The notes under the pieces are model-generated. The model ran no database searches, was not told where the DNA came from, and saw nothing but the letters and a program-made list of their open reading frames with translations. DNA of 64,000 bases from Bradyrhizobium sp. OK095 (GTDB lineage Bacteria; Pseudomonadota; Alphaproteobacteria; Rhizobiales; Xanthobacteraceae). Location of the stretch: positions 1 to 64,000 of the forward strand of contig NZ_FOBX01000010.1 of assembly GCF_900109945.1 (NCBI RefSeq). The letters are read 5' to 3'. Each line of letters begins with the position of its first letter. The stretch's first letter is position 1. A program made the translations under genes and the position numbers. Positions 7,406 to 16,356 of the stretch are shown piece after piece.

Positions 7406-8020
7406 ATGCTGGCACGTATCCTCCGACTGCTCCCCACCTCCACCATTGAAGGCTACGAACATCCCGAGCTTGTTTCGGAGATTTTCGCGAAGACTGCCGC
7501 CGCAGAGCCGGCCGGCGAGTGGCCCGAGATCCGCGGCGTCGAGACCGTCTTGGACTTTGGCGGAGCCTGCGGCATCCACTACAAGCTCGCGCGGCGCGAG
7601 GCGCCCGCTATCCGCTGGGCCGTAGTCGAAACTCCCGCCATGGTGCGCCAGGCCTCGCAGCTCGCGACGGACAACCTGCGATTTTTCGAGACTGTCAGCG
7701 ACGCTGCGACATGGCTTGGCGCGGTTGACCTGGTACATTCGAGCGGCGCGCTCCAATACACGCCTGCCCCGATCGATGTAGTCCGTGAGCTTGCTGGCGT
7801 CGGCGCCTCACGTATCAGCTGGAAGCGCCTATTCCTGTCAGATGAGTCCATTTCCGAGCGTCAGCGCTCAATGCTGATCGAGAACGGCCCGAGCTTCCGT
7901 TTCTCAACGAAGGCCGTTGTCTACGAGCGCAAGAGCCTCTCCCGGACTGAATTCGAACGCGCCCATCGGGGCTACCGCGTTGAAGCGAGCGGCCCCGATT
8001 GGTTCGAGTTCGTCAGATGA
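7406..8020 (+). CDS. Methyltransferase-like protein (TIGR04325-like), prophage cargo gene
   Basis: This 204-residue protein is encoded opposite to all its neighbours, between the holin and tail-fibre genes. The segment VETVLDFGGACGIHYKLA near residue 48 is a SAM-binding-like motif I. YEHPELV and HSSGALQYTP match the TIGR04325 methyltransferase group, whose members sit in surface-polysaccharide clusters. It converges on the tail-fibre gene with an 8-base overlap. No ribosome-binding site precedes the ATG. A possible TTGCAC-17-CATTGT promoter ends 6 bases before it, so a leaderless message is possible. It is a candidate lysogenic-conversion (surface modification) gene. Confidence 0.65.
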   Translation: MLARILRLLPTSTIEGYEHPELVSEIFAKTAAAEPAGEWPEIRGVETVLDFGGACGIHYKLARREAPAIRWAVVETPAMVRQASQLATDNLRFFETVSDAATWLGAVDLVHSSGALQYTPAPIDVVRELAGVGASRISWKRLFLSDESISERQRSMLIENGPSFRFSTKAVVYERKSLSRTEFERAHRGYRVEASGPDWFEFVR

Positions 8021-9035
8021 TCCGCAGGATCTTGTTAGCGATGATCGTTGGCTGAACCGACTTCGTCACCTGCTGGCTGGCATTCGTATATGTAACGCTG
8101 ATCGAATTGTTGCCGGTCGAGGTGATCTGGCTGAGGGTTGCGAGACCGGATACCGTTCCTATCACCGAGTATGGCCCATTATTTGGCGTTTGGAGCGCAT
8201 TGTTAATGTTCGGACCGCTGGGAACGTTGGTTTGCGATGACGTTACACTGATCGCTTGAGAGGCGTTCACAGAAGTCAATGACGGTATCTGATTGGCGGC
8301 AAGGTTGAAGCCTTCGGCGCCACCCGCTGACCCGAGAACCTGAGGGTTGCTTCCGAAATTTGCCGCAGTCAGGCGAGACGCGGCGCTGCCGCCCATGTCG
8401 TCCTTGCCGGCGACGACGCGCCCCCTCAGATCCGGAACGTTGAAAGTCGTCGTGCCATCGCCGGCACCATAGGTAGTCCCGACCATCGCGAACAGCGTCG
8501 CGTAAGTGGTCCGCGAAATTGCCTGACCGAAGGGCAGAGCAAAGAGGCTATTCGGTGCAGTTGCCCCGATGAAATCGATCATGCCACCCAATGGGATCAG
8601 GTACGGCGAACCGAAGAAGCCGCGGAGATAAAACGCGCCATCACCGTTGTTGTAGACTGCAACGTAAGGCGTGCCCTGGACGAGGATGCCAGCGGGCAAT
8701 TCGGTCCCCGGCGCCGATCGCAGCGGCTTATTGCCAAGGCCATCAACGCTCAGGGTGACGGTCGCGCCGTTCGTCGCGTGAGGCGTGAACGCGATCTCTT
8801 TGCCGTCGAGGTGCGCAAGCGTGTCGAACTGCTGAAAGCTCGCCACGGTGTAGGCCGTGAGCGTGCCGCTGGTCACGATCGCGCCGGCGATATCGTCGCG
8901 GTACTTCGAGATCGCCGCCATCATCGCGCGGCCGCTGTCGTTCACGCTGGCCGGCGACTGCCCCTCAGCCCAATTGATGGTGCTATCAGCCGTTGCGTCC
9001 GCGGATGCAGTTTGAGACCACTTATAGAGCGTCAT
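8013..9035 (-). CDS. Tail fibre protein with phage tail collar domain
   Basis: This 340-residue protein has a central collar domain. Its signatures are GGMIDFIGATAPNS, the DGTTTFNVPDLRGRV segment and the following DDMGGSAASR, a conserved Pro-Asp-Leu-Arg-Gly core shared with T4 gp12-type fibres. The N-terminal third is a virion-attachment type segment and the C-terminal third a Ser/Thr/Asn-rich beta region suited to receptor binding. It is the last gene of the late structural operon, 1 base after the transglycosylase stop. Confidence 0.85.
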   Translation of the reverse strand: MTLYKWSQTASADATADSTINWAEGQSPASVNDSGRAMMAAISKYRDDIAGAIVTSGTLTAYTVASFQQFDTLAHLDGKEIAFTPHATNGATVTLSVDGLGNKPLRSAPGTELPAGILVQGTPYVAVYNNGDGAFYLRGFFGSPYLIPLGGMIDFIGATAPNSLFALPFGQAISRTTYATLFAMVGTTYGAGDGTTTFNVPDLRGRVVAGKDDMGGSAASRLTAANFGSNPQVLGSAGGAEGFNLAANQIPSLTSVNASQAISVTSSQTNVPSGPNINNALQTPNNGPYSVIGTVSGLATLSQITSTGNNSISVTYTNASQQVTKSVQPTIIANKILRII

Positions 9036-9036
9036 T

Positions 9037-9744
9037 TTACCCCCTCAAAGAAAACGGTGCGAGCTGGCGGCCGAGGATCAACGGCCGCTGCTGGATGGCT
9101 TGCGCTTGCGGAACGGCCGCGAGCGCGGCGATTTGGTCTGACGTGATGACGGGCGGCGCCTGCCACGTTGAAGCGCTCGCCTGCGGCTTGGCTGGCGCCT
9201 GATCCTGTGACGGAGCCGGCGAACTCGACGGCGCATCAGCGGCCCCGGCAGGCCCTGCCATCGCCATAGGCGCCGCTGCCGGCGCAGAGCCGCTACCACC
9301 GCCCATCTTGCGATCGGCCCAAGCGACGACATCGCCGGCCGACATGTTCGCCATAGTCGGGTTAGCTCTGGCGAAGCGCTGCCCGAGCACCGAGGCAGCC
9401 GGCGCGGTCGGATCGGCGTTCAGAAGCCCGACCGCGCCGCCGGGACCGGCAAAATGCGCCAGATACTGCGTTCCGTCCGTTACAGGCAGGCCGGCCTTGG
9501 ACAGAATTCCGGCATTATCGCCCGCATAGGCGCCCGTCATTTCGCGCGACAACCCGGGATCGGTCTTGAGCGCGATCAGATCCGCGTCAGACTTGCCAGC
9601 GGCCAAATCCGGCCTATGTTGGCGAAGCATCGAAAGCCACGTGCTATCGATGAACTGCCCGGCCCCGCCGGCAGACGAACGGGTGTTTTGTGCGTTCGGG
9701 TTACCGCCGCTTTCGACAGTGACGATACGATCAACGAGGCCCAT
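9037..9744 (-). CDS. Virion lytic transglycosylase (SLT-like)
   Basis: This protein has 235 residues. Residues 1-140 resemble a lysozyme-like transglycosylase fold: the likely catalytic Glu is in IVTVESGGNP, followed by SSAGGAGQFIDSTW, and ALKTDPGLSREM marks the later helix. Residues 150-215 are a Pro/Ala-rich tail. It is encoded among structural genes, away from the lysis endolysin. It therefore probably acts during entry, opening the peptidoglycan for DNA ejection. Confidence 0.8.
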   Translation of the reverse strand: MGLVDRIVTVESGGNPNAQNTRSSAGGAGQFIDSTWLSMLRQHRPDLAAGKSDADLIALKTDPGLSREMTGAYAGDNAGILSKAGLPVTDGTQYLAHFAGPGGAVGLLNADPTAPAASVLGQRFARANPTMANMSAGDVVAWADRKMGGGSGSAPAAAPMAMAGPAGAADAPSSSPAPSQDQAPAKPQASASTWQAPPVITSDQIAALAAVPQAQAIQQRPLILGRQLAPFSLRG

Positions 9745-9745
9745 T

Positions 9746-9934
9746 TTGCGCCCTAGAATTCTGGTCTGCCTGGTTCTCTTTGCGGCCGCGATGGAGGCCG
9801 TTAATTTCGGCGCCCATCAAGTCGTCGGAAATTTCGGGGTAATCGGCGGCCTCCTGACAATTGCAGCCATGTACGGCGCCGCGCGCTGGTACGATCATCG
9901 CGAGCGCCGCCGTTCTGCCGTCATTGAGCCTTGA
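9746..9934 (+). CDS. Possible small two-helix membrane protein on the opposite strand
   Basis: The frame would encode 62 residues from TTG 9746, with GAGG 6 bases upstream; an ATG at 9791 is an alternative. It contains two hydrophobic stretches (ILVCLVLFAAAMEAV and FGVIGGLLTIAAMYGAA). It fills a 150-base gap between two minus-strand genes that otherwise abut. Against it, a 55-residue minus-strand frame (9731-9898) starts at an ATGA overlap like its neighbours, although its sequence looks unlike a folded protein. Which strand is coding cannot be settled by eye. Confidence 0.38.
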   Translation: MRPRILVCLVLFAAAMEAVNFGAHQVVGNFGVIGGLLTIAAMYGAARWYDHRERRRSAVIEP

Positions 9935-12900
9935 GCCAGCAAACCGGTTGCTTGCGAGAACCGCGGGTCCGGTAGCCGCTTCGCCTGCTGCCCATAGAAC
10001 AATTCCGTAGCCTTGCGCGCGTCGTTCGCATTGCGTGCCGCGGTCACGCCCTTGTCGAGCACCGCGCCCATTGCCGCGCCAGGCAAGCCGCCATGCGTCA
10101 GGCCGAGCAGCGGGAGCAACGTCGAGCGCAAGCCGCCGGCCATGCGCGCCAGCATAGGCGCGGTCCCTGAAGGGTTTGTGGTGCCCTTCACCGGGATCAT
10201 CTGTTTGTAGACGCTCGCCAGCTTGCGCATGAGATCGATTTCCTGCGGCGAGTAGAGCGTGCGCGCGAGCTGCGAGCCGCTCTCGTTCAGGAATTCGTGC
10301 AGCCGCTGCGAAAGCGCCTGAGCCTCGAACTCGATTTTTCCCTCGCCCGCGCGCGTGAGCTTCTCGAACATGCCCTGACGCACCGAAGTCCAAGCTTCCG
10401 GCGGGAGCGACGCTTTCAGCTTTTGCGCGAGCGGTACCGACATCGAGCCGGCGCCCTTGCCAGAGGCGCCGAACAGCGCGTTGACCAATTCGTTCGGCGA
10501 TGCTTCGCCGTTAGCGACCTTGCGGATAAGCGACGCAACCGCGCCCTTTTCCGGTTCAACCGGGATCGAGGAGCGCAGCCGGTCGGCATACTGCGCCAGC
10601 GATGCGCGCTCACCCCGCGAGAACACGGTTTGCGCCAGGAGGCGCCCCTTGCCGTCAAGGAAGGCGCGAACGCGATCCGCGGCAACCTCCGGCTCCCCCG
10701 CAGTCAGGTGCGCGAAAAGGCCCTGCTTGTAGGCGCCGAATTCCGCCGAGTTTTCCCCAAAAATCTTCAAGATGCGTTGGGCGATTTGGACCGGCATTTG
10801 ACCGCCGGGCGCGGTCGCGGAGCCATAGGCGAGCTTGACCACCTCGTCAGGCGTAGCCCGCGTGTCGGAGAACCGGCCGAGGATCTTTTCAACAGCCGCG
10901 CCGATCGTGTCGCCAGCGCCGCGCTTCGCGAATTTCGCCTTGTAGTCCGTGAACGCCGCGCGCGCCTCTTGTTGCATCTTCAAGACTGCCGGCCCATCAC
11001 CGGAGAACTTGCCTTCGGCGAGCATCTTTTCAACCCGCGCGTCGAATTGATCGCGGATATGCTCCAGCGCGTGAAGATCAGAGCCCGAGCCGCCGCCGAG
11101 CATGGCGCGGCGCGCGTCGCCGTACAGCGTCGAAATCTGCTTCCGGACCTGTTCGACGTCCTTCATGGTGAAGCCAGAGCCAGCAGCCGGCGCAGCAGCA
11201 TCGGCGGCCGCCTTGGTCGGCTTGACATCGCCCGGGAAAATCGCGGCGCGCGCCGCGCCCGTGGCGTCTTCCTGCTCCAGTTGCCGGAACGCATGCTCAA
11301 CGGCCGTATCGGCGTCCAGGCGCTCATTCGCCATCAGCTTAACGGCGCGGTCCTTTACCTCGGGCGCCAATTCGCCGTGGCCGGCGGTGCGCAAATCATC
11401 CTCGAAACCCTGCATGTGCCGGGCAAAATCGGCCTGCTCACGTTCCGACATCGCAGCGGCTTCCCGCTTGCCAACGTGCCCCTCAAAGCCTTCCGGATAG
11501 TGCTTCTGGCCGCGCATTTCCGCGCCCATCGCGTCGAGCAGATCGTTTACGGTTGACGTTCCGTTGTGGTTTCCGCGGAGATAGCCGGCCTCCTCCGCCG
11601 CCTCGCGTGCGTAGTCGAGCGGCCAGCCGCCCTGCCTAACCAGCTTGCGACGCCCGACGCCCTCAACGTTCACGGTGTGACCGTGACCGCCGATCGCTTC
11701 CAATTCAGCGTCAGGCCCCAGGCCGCCCTTTGAGGCGATGAATTCGAGCAGGCTTTGCGCCTTCTGAGCCGATGCTTGCGAGCTCGAGCTTTTGGAGGGG
11801 CCAACATCGGTACCGGCCCGCGAATTCAACGGGTTAGCAGTCGAGGTTTTTTGCCGATCGTAAGCCGCCGCGACGTCATCGCCGAATTTCGCGCGGATGT
11901 CGGCGACGTCTTGCGCATGGCTGGTCGAGACACCCGGCAATTCGCCAGGCCGTCCCGGCGCCACCGCGTTCAGATGTTCATCAATGACACGGAGAGCGTT
12001 CAGCGCCTTCGGCGTGTTGGTCTTGTCGAGCGAGACCGCAGCCGAACGCAAGCCCTGCTCGACGTCGTTACCGAAGCCGCCGGCAGAGCCCGGCGCGAAC
12101 TCACCCGGCGCTGCGTCAACGGCGGCATACTTCCCGCGATAGTCCGCCTTCGCCGTGTCGCGCGCGGCTGCCAGACGGTCGGAAAGCACTTCGCCGGCAT
12201 CGATCGGCGACGCAGCGCGCAGCTGCCCATCTGGCGCTAGAGCCCGCGCCATGTCCTGGGCCTGCTGTGCGGGCGACATCGGGCCGGCATGAACGCCGGC
12301 TGCGGCCGCTTGCCCCTGCTGTTCCTGCGCTAGCAACTCGCTAGCAATCCGCTCCGCCGCATCCTGCGGCGCGGTGCGCGCGCTCTGCCCGGTCGGATCG
12401 AGGCCGGCGGCGATCGTGTCGCGCGCCTGAGAAACGCGCTCGTCCTGGAGATCCTTGAAGCCCTGTGCTTGCCCTTGCGCCGCGTCGCCGCGGCCGCCGC
12501 GCAGCATGATTTGCTCTTCGGCCGATAGAGCTGGGTTCTGCGTGATTTGCGACTGAGATAGCGGGACATCGACGCCAGCGACGCTTTCGAGGTTGCGCGC
12601 CACGGTGGCCGGCGGCCGCACGCGATCGGCAACCGCCGCAACAACCTTGCCCACGCCCCTGCCGACCGGGCCGGCGGCGCCGCCAACGATACCGCCGATC
12701 GCGGCCGCGTCGCCGATGTTCTCACCGCGCGTTGCCGCATCGGCGCCCGAGAGCGCCGCACCGGAGATCGCGCCATTCTTGACCATTTGAGGCAGCGTTC
12801 CCGTGAGGCCGAACGCTTGCGGCGCTGCCGCCATAAACGGCGCCGTCGAGGCAATGCCGCCCGCGAGTTGCGCAGCGGTATCGATCACGGGATGGTCGGT

Positions 12901-13260
12901 CGCAAAGCGCTTGTCCGCGCCCTCCTGGTCGCGCAGCGAATGCGCGTAGCGCTCGCCGAACGTCGGTTCCGCAAGCTGATCCTCTGGCGCAAAGAACCGA
13001 TTGAGAGCCGGCGCCAGCGCGGCGTTGGTCGCCGCGTCGAGCTTGTTCATGAGGCCGCCGATGACGGGAACGCCAGTCGCAGCCGATCGCACAACGTTGT
13101 TTGTGGTGACGGGCTCCGCAGGTGCTTCCGGCGCCGCCGACGCGCCGGCGCCGATCTGCTGCGCAATGTGCGCAACGGTCGCGTTCTGCGCATCCGGCGA
13201 GAGCTTCAAGAACTCATCGCCTACCGTCACCGATTTGTCGCCGATCGTGAGTTGCGGCAT
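9895..13260 (-). CDS. Large internal/ejection-type virion protein
   Basis: At 1,121 residues this is the largest phage gene. It starts at ATG 13260 overlapping the upstream stop. The N-terminus (LTIGDKSVTVGDEFLKLSPDAQ) is a short module recurrent in virion proteins of alphaproteobacterial podoviruses. Then comes a hydrophobic Ala/Gly-rich stretch (residues about 125-200) and long helical, Ala/Glu/Gln-rich segments. Gene position, size and composition suggest an internal core or ejection protein that follows the DNA into the cell. No enzymatic motif is recognised, and the functional call is inference. Confidence 0.6.
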   Translation of the reverse strand: MPQLTIGDKSVTVGDEFLKLSPDAQNATVAHIAQQIGAGASAAPEAPAEPVTTNNVVRSAATGVPVIGGLMNKLDAATNAALAPALNRFFAPEDQLAEPTFGERYAHSLRDQEGADKRFATDHPVIDTAAQLAGGIASTAPFMAAAPQAFGLTGTLPQMVKNGAISGAALSGADAATRGENIGDAAAIGGIVGGAAGPVGRGVGKVVAAVADRVRPPATVARNLESVAGVDVPLSQSQITQNPALSAEEQIMLRGGRGDAAQGQAQGFKDLQDERVSQARDTIAAGLDPTGQSARTAPQDAAERIASELLAQEQQGQAAAAGVHAGPMSPAQQAQDMARALAPDGQLRAASPIDAGEVLSDRLAAARDTAKADYRGKYAAVDAAPGEFAPGSAGGFGNDVEQGLRSAAVSLDKTNTPKALNALRVIDEHLNAVAPGRPGELPGVSTSHAQDVADIRAKFGDDVAAAYDRQKTSTANPLNSRAGTDVGPSKSSSSQASAQKAQSLLEFIASKGGLGPDAELEAIGGHGHTVNVEGVGRRKLVRQGGWPLDYAREAAEEAGYLRGNHNGTSTVNDLLDAMGAEMRGQKHYPEGFEGHVGKREAAAMSEREQADFARHMQGFEDDLRTAGHGELAPEVKDRAVKLMANERLDADTAVEHAFRQLEQEDATGAARAAIFPGDVKPTKAAADAAAPAAGSGFTMKDVEQVRKQISTLYGDARRAMLGGGSGSDLHALEHIRDQFDARVEKMLAEGKFSGDGPAVLKMQQEARAAFTDYKAKFAKRGAGDTIGAAVEKILGRFSDTRATPDEVVKLAYGSATAPGGQMPVQIAQRILKIFGENSAEFGAYKQGLFAHLTAGEPEVAADRVRAFLDGKGRLLAQTVFSRGERASLAQYADRLRSSIPVEPEKGAVASLIRKVANGEASPNELVNALFGASGKGAGSMSVPLAQKLKASLPPEAWTSVRQGMFEKLTRAGEGKIEFEAQALSQRLHEFLNESGSQLARTLYSPQEIDLMRKLASVYKQMIPVKGTTNPSGTAPMLARMAGGLRSTLLPLLGLTHGGLPGAAMGAVLDKGVTAARNANDARKATELFYGQQAKRLPDPRFSQATGLLAQGSMTAERRRSR

Positions 13261-14774
13261 TAATTGACGCTCCACTTGATTGCCTGACCGCCGACGTTCA
13301 CCGATCCGGACGGCTTTGCAGTCGCAGCCGCGGGAGCGGCTGGCGGCTGATAGCCCGGGCCGGCCGCGCCCTTCATCTGATCGATGGCCGCCGAGCGGAG
13401 CGCCGCTTTCTGCTGCACCACCGCCGGAGCATCGCCGGGCTGCGGGAACAACTCTTTTTCGTAGCGGCCGAATTCGCTCTTGCTGATCGCCGCGCCGCTC
13501 TCCTGCCGAAGCAATGCGGTAATGAAGGCTGATTTCGCCGTCTCGAACTTCTGGTGATCGGTCGATTGCAGGTAGTTGCCGACAACCGGAATGCTGGACG
13601 TGATCGACTGCGTCCCGCTCAACCCCTCGTTCTGGAGCTTGGACAGATCCTGTTCGGCCTGCTGCATGCGCGCAGCGAAGGACGAGGCTTTAGCCTGCGC
13701 TTCCGTTTTCTTGCCCGTCGCGGCGTCCGCCGACGTCTCGGAAACGCGCTTGATGAAGGTTTTGCGATCGACACCAGGCGGAACCTGTATCGGCTTGCCA
13801 TCTGGGCCGGTGACGGTGTTGTCACCACCGGACGCCGGTACGGTCGAGCCGGCGGGGAGCGCCCGCAGCGTACCGTCAACCTGGTTCTGCTGCATGAAGA
13901 TCTTGCGTCCGTCCGCGTCCTCTCCGGTCTGCACCACGGCCCATTTGTCCTTGCCGTAATACTGATTGATCAGCGCGGACATCAGCGCAGGATTGTTCAC
14001 CGCGGCCGCAGCCTCGGCCGGCGAAGCACCCTTGGACACCAGCGCTTGCGCGCTCGCGTTGACCTTCTGGCGCGCGATGGCGGACGGGTCGCTTTCCTGG
14101 CCAGTGATGAGCGAGCCGAGACCGCCAGCAATCGCGGCAATCGGACCATTGTGCAGATTGCCGATGAAGCCGCGCGCGGACTGTCCTAGCCGATCGCCGA
14201 CACCACCGAGCGAGAACGGCGCCGACACGGGTGCAGCCGTTGCCGGTGCGGCTGGAGCCGGTGCGGATGGAGCCGGTGCGGATGGAGCAGGCGCCAAGGC
14301 AGGCGCGGACGGCGCAGCCGCTTGCGTGTCCGGAGCAACACCGCGACTGCGAAACGCCGGCATCTGATAGTCACCGACCGGGATAAAATCATCCGGCGCC
14401 GACGAACGGTTGACCGAACTCGCATCAGTCGGAGCCTGTGCCGGCGCGCTCGCAACAGTAGGAGCCGGAGTCGCGGCAGGAGGCGCAGCCGGAGGAATGG
14501 GAGCTGGAGCGGCGATATCGGCCGGATTGACATTCATTGAACCAGGACCGGCGAAGCCGAACGGCACCGCGCTCGCCCCGAACGTATCGGGAGCTTGATC
14601 AGGAGCCGCGGGCGCGTGCGACGCGCCGCGGAAACGACCCGCCAGCACAGCGGCTGCCGCATCGCGCGCCTGTTGCGCTTGATCCGCCTCGCCTTGCAGC
14701 GGTGACGGATAAAGCGCGCCCCACGGCGAGGCCGCGCCATTATTGCCCATGAGCATGTCGAGAAGGCCAACCAT
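13260..14774 (-). CDS. Virion protein with Ala/Pro-rich middle region
   Basis: The protein has 504 residues. Residues about 80-185 are a low-complexity Ala/Pro region with reiterated APAPSAP-type units. The C-terminal 200 residues look globular and include the segments FETAKSAFITALLRQESGAAISK and ELFPQPGDAP. That module recurs in structural proteins of many podoviruses and prophages of proteobacteria. It lies in a set of three internal-type genes between the tail and nozzle-like genes. It is likely a particle component, perhaps an ejection protein. Confidence 0.6.
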   Translation of the reverse strand: MVGLLDMLMGNNGAASPWGALYPSPLQGEADQAQQARDAAAAVLAGRFRGASHAPAAPDQAPDTFGASAVPFGFAGPGSMNVNPADIAAPAPIPPAAPPAATPAPTVASAPAQAPTDASSVNRSSAPDDFIPVGDYQMPAFRSRGVAPDTQAAAPSAPALAPAPSAPAPSAPAPAAPATAAPVSAPFSLGGVGDRLGQSARGFIGNLHNGPIAAIAGGLGSLITGQESDPSAIARQKVNASAQALVSKGASPAEAAAAVNNPALMSALINQYYGKDKWAVVQTGEDADGRKIFMQQNQVDGTLRALPAGSTVPASGGDNTVTGPDGKPIQVPPGVDRKTFIKRVSETSADAATGKKTEAQAKASSFAARMQQAEQDLSKLQNEGLSGTQSITSSIPVVGNYLQSTDHQKFETAKSAFITALLRQESGAAISKSEFGRYEKELFPQPGDAPAVVQQKAALRSAAIDQMKGAAGPGYQPPAAPAAATAKPSGSVNVGGQAIKWSVN

Positions 14775-14778
14775 TCAC

Positions 14779-15648
14779 TTAGCTCCCAAACGAAATCGGG
14801 CCCTTCGGCATCAGCGAGCCGACGCCGGAGGCCAGAAGCGCAAACTGCTGCGCCGGGCTCATCGTGCTTTCGCTGGTTGACGAACCGTTTTGCTGGCCGA
14901 ACTGCGCAGCGACCGGCGACACCGAGCCGAGCAGCGTCGTGAGCTGCGAAGCCGGGATGTTGAACTGCTGCGCCAGCGCGTTGATGGTCGCGGTTGGCGC
15001 GGCGTTCTCCGCCGTGAGGCCGCTCGACACCGAGCCAATCCCGTTCTGGAAATTGGTGTTGGCCGCCGCCTGGTTGCCGTTGAGCATCCCATAGGTGGTG
15101 TTGCCGGCATTGTAGAGCGTGTTACCGGCGTTCAGCGCGTTGCTGACGTCGGTATTGTACTGAGCGGCGACGATGGGCGCCTGCGCCTGCGCAACGCCGC
15201 GCGCAACCGCCTGCGCATTGCCGGGCGACCCGTCGCGGCCGGCGGCGGCCCAACTCGAGTTGATGCCCTGAGACGTATCGGCCGCGACCGTATCGAGCTG
15301 CGCTTTCAGCGCCTCGTTGTTGCCGATGTTGGCACCGCTCGCGGTCTGACCGACGATGCCGTTTTGCAGCATGCCAAGGTTGGACTTTATCGCCGCGTCA
15401 TTGCTCTGAGCACCGCCACCATTCAGCAATCCCGTGGTGCCTGAGGCAATCGCGGGATTGTAGTTCGGCTGACTGTTGGAGTTGGCAACAACCTGGTTGA
15501 TGGCGCCCTGCTGGCCGCTTGAAAGCGTACCGGCCTGCGGCACAAGGTTGTTGATGCCGCCGAGGATGCCGCTAAGCGAACTCGACGCATCGCCGTATGG
15601 CGTGAGCTGAGACGTTTGGGTGCTTTTGGAAGTCGAAGTTCCGCCCAT
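14779..15648 (-). CDS. Gln/Asn/Ser-rich virion protein
   Basis: This 289-residue protein starts MGGTSTSKS at ATG 15648, overlapping the upstream stop. It has a low-complexity, Ala/Asn/Gln/Ser-rich composition with no Cys and repeated helical segments. The opening motif and the C-terminal MSPAQQFALLASGVGSL are seen in small proteins encoded next to ejection proteins of podoviruses. The exact role is unknown; an internal head or ejection protein is the likeliest option. Confidence 0.55.
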   Translation of the reverse strand: MGGTSTSKSTQTSQLTPYGDASSSLSGILGGINNLVPQAGTLSSGQQGAINQVVANSNSQPNYNPAIASGTTGLLNGGGAQSNDAAIKSNLGMLQNGIVGQTASGANIGNNEALKAQLDTVAADTSQGINSSWAAAGRDGSPGNAQAVARGVAQAQAPIVAAQYNTDVSNALNAGNTLYNAGNTTYGMLNGNQAAANTNFQNGIGSVSSGLTAENAAPTATINALAQQFNIPASQLTTLLGSVSPVAAQFGQQNGSSTSESTMSPAQQFALLASGVGSLMPKGPISFGS

Positions 15649-16058
15649 TAAAGCGCCCTTTCCAGAACGACGTTGGAAACGTGGTAATCGTTGAGGATCG
15701 CGGCCCACCCGAGCCGCCCCATGATCCTCAGCCTTGCTGCTCCCTCACGCCTTGCCCATGCTTCGATTTGCGGGAGCAGATCAAGCCAGCGCGCCAGGTT
15801 CTTCCCGCCTATTGCAGTGATTTGGCAAACAAGGTGCCGATCGGTGCGCATGAGCAACGTCACCGCGGCCGCGTCGATGTCGTTCCCCGACGTCGCGAGC
15901 CATAAATCGCCGTCACCTTCCAGCACGTCATGTTCGAGATCGCGCGTGTGGCCGAGATCCGTTTTCAGATAGGCCGCGCGCAGCTGATCCGCGACCAGCG
16001 GCCAGATGGTCCGCTTGAGGTGCGGCGGGACACAGAGGAGATCAGCCGATGCAGACAT
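15648..16058 (-). CDS. GNAT-fold-like phage protein
   Basis: This is a 136-residue protein. The order of elements matches the small acetyltransferase-like proteins found among podovirus structural genes: an N-terminal helix, DGDLWLA, AAAVTLLM, a central CQITAIGGKNLARWLDLLPQIEAWAR segment, then RIMGRLGWAAILNDY. The usual acetyl-CoA loop (R/Q-x-x-G-x-G/A) is not clear, so enzymatic activity is doubtful. The ATG at 16058 is chosen because it places the start 16 bases inside the upstream gene, in line with the compact operon. Confidence 0.55.
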   Translation of the reverse strand: MSASADLLCVPPHLKRTIWPLVADQLRAAYLKTDLGHTRDLEHDVLEGDGDLWLATSGNDIDAAAVTLLMRTDRHLVCQITAIGGKNLARWLDLLPQIEAWARREGAARLRIMGRLGWAAILNDYHVSNVVLERAL

Positions 16059-16356
16059 AGAAAAACGATCGTGCCGCCGCGCTGGCGCCGTGAGTAATAG
16101 TGAATTGCTGCTTGCCAACGGCGGAAACGTAGCAAGTGCCGGCGGCGAGTTCTGACGCCGCCGCCGCATTCTTCGGAAACAGGAGCACCGCGCATTGCGC
16201 AGCGCAGTTCTGCGCGGATACGACCGTTAAGGTGTCCGTTCCGGTGTTGAGTGAGGTCGATCCGGCCGCGTTCGATCGGCCGTTAAACAGCGATTGGATC
16301 GCGATGGCGAATTTCATCGGATCTTTTTCGGAGGTCGAAACGCCGTATCCGCTCAT
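16042..16356 (-). CDS. Small hypothetical structural-region protein
   Basis: This 104-residue protein starts at an ATGA overlap with the beta-propeller nozzle-like gene and ends 17 bases inside the next one. After a short helix (KFAIAIQSLFNG) it is mostly beta-type sequence with four Cys (NCAAQC, GTCYV, VCIG). No family is recognised. The position suggests a minor virion component. Confidence 0.5.
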   Translation of the reverse strand: MSGYGVSTSEKDPMKFAIAIQSLFNGRSNAAGSTSLNTGTDTLTVVSAQNCAAQCAVLLFPKNAAAASELAAGTCYVSAVGKQQFTITHGASAAARSFFYVCIG

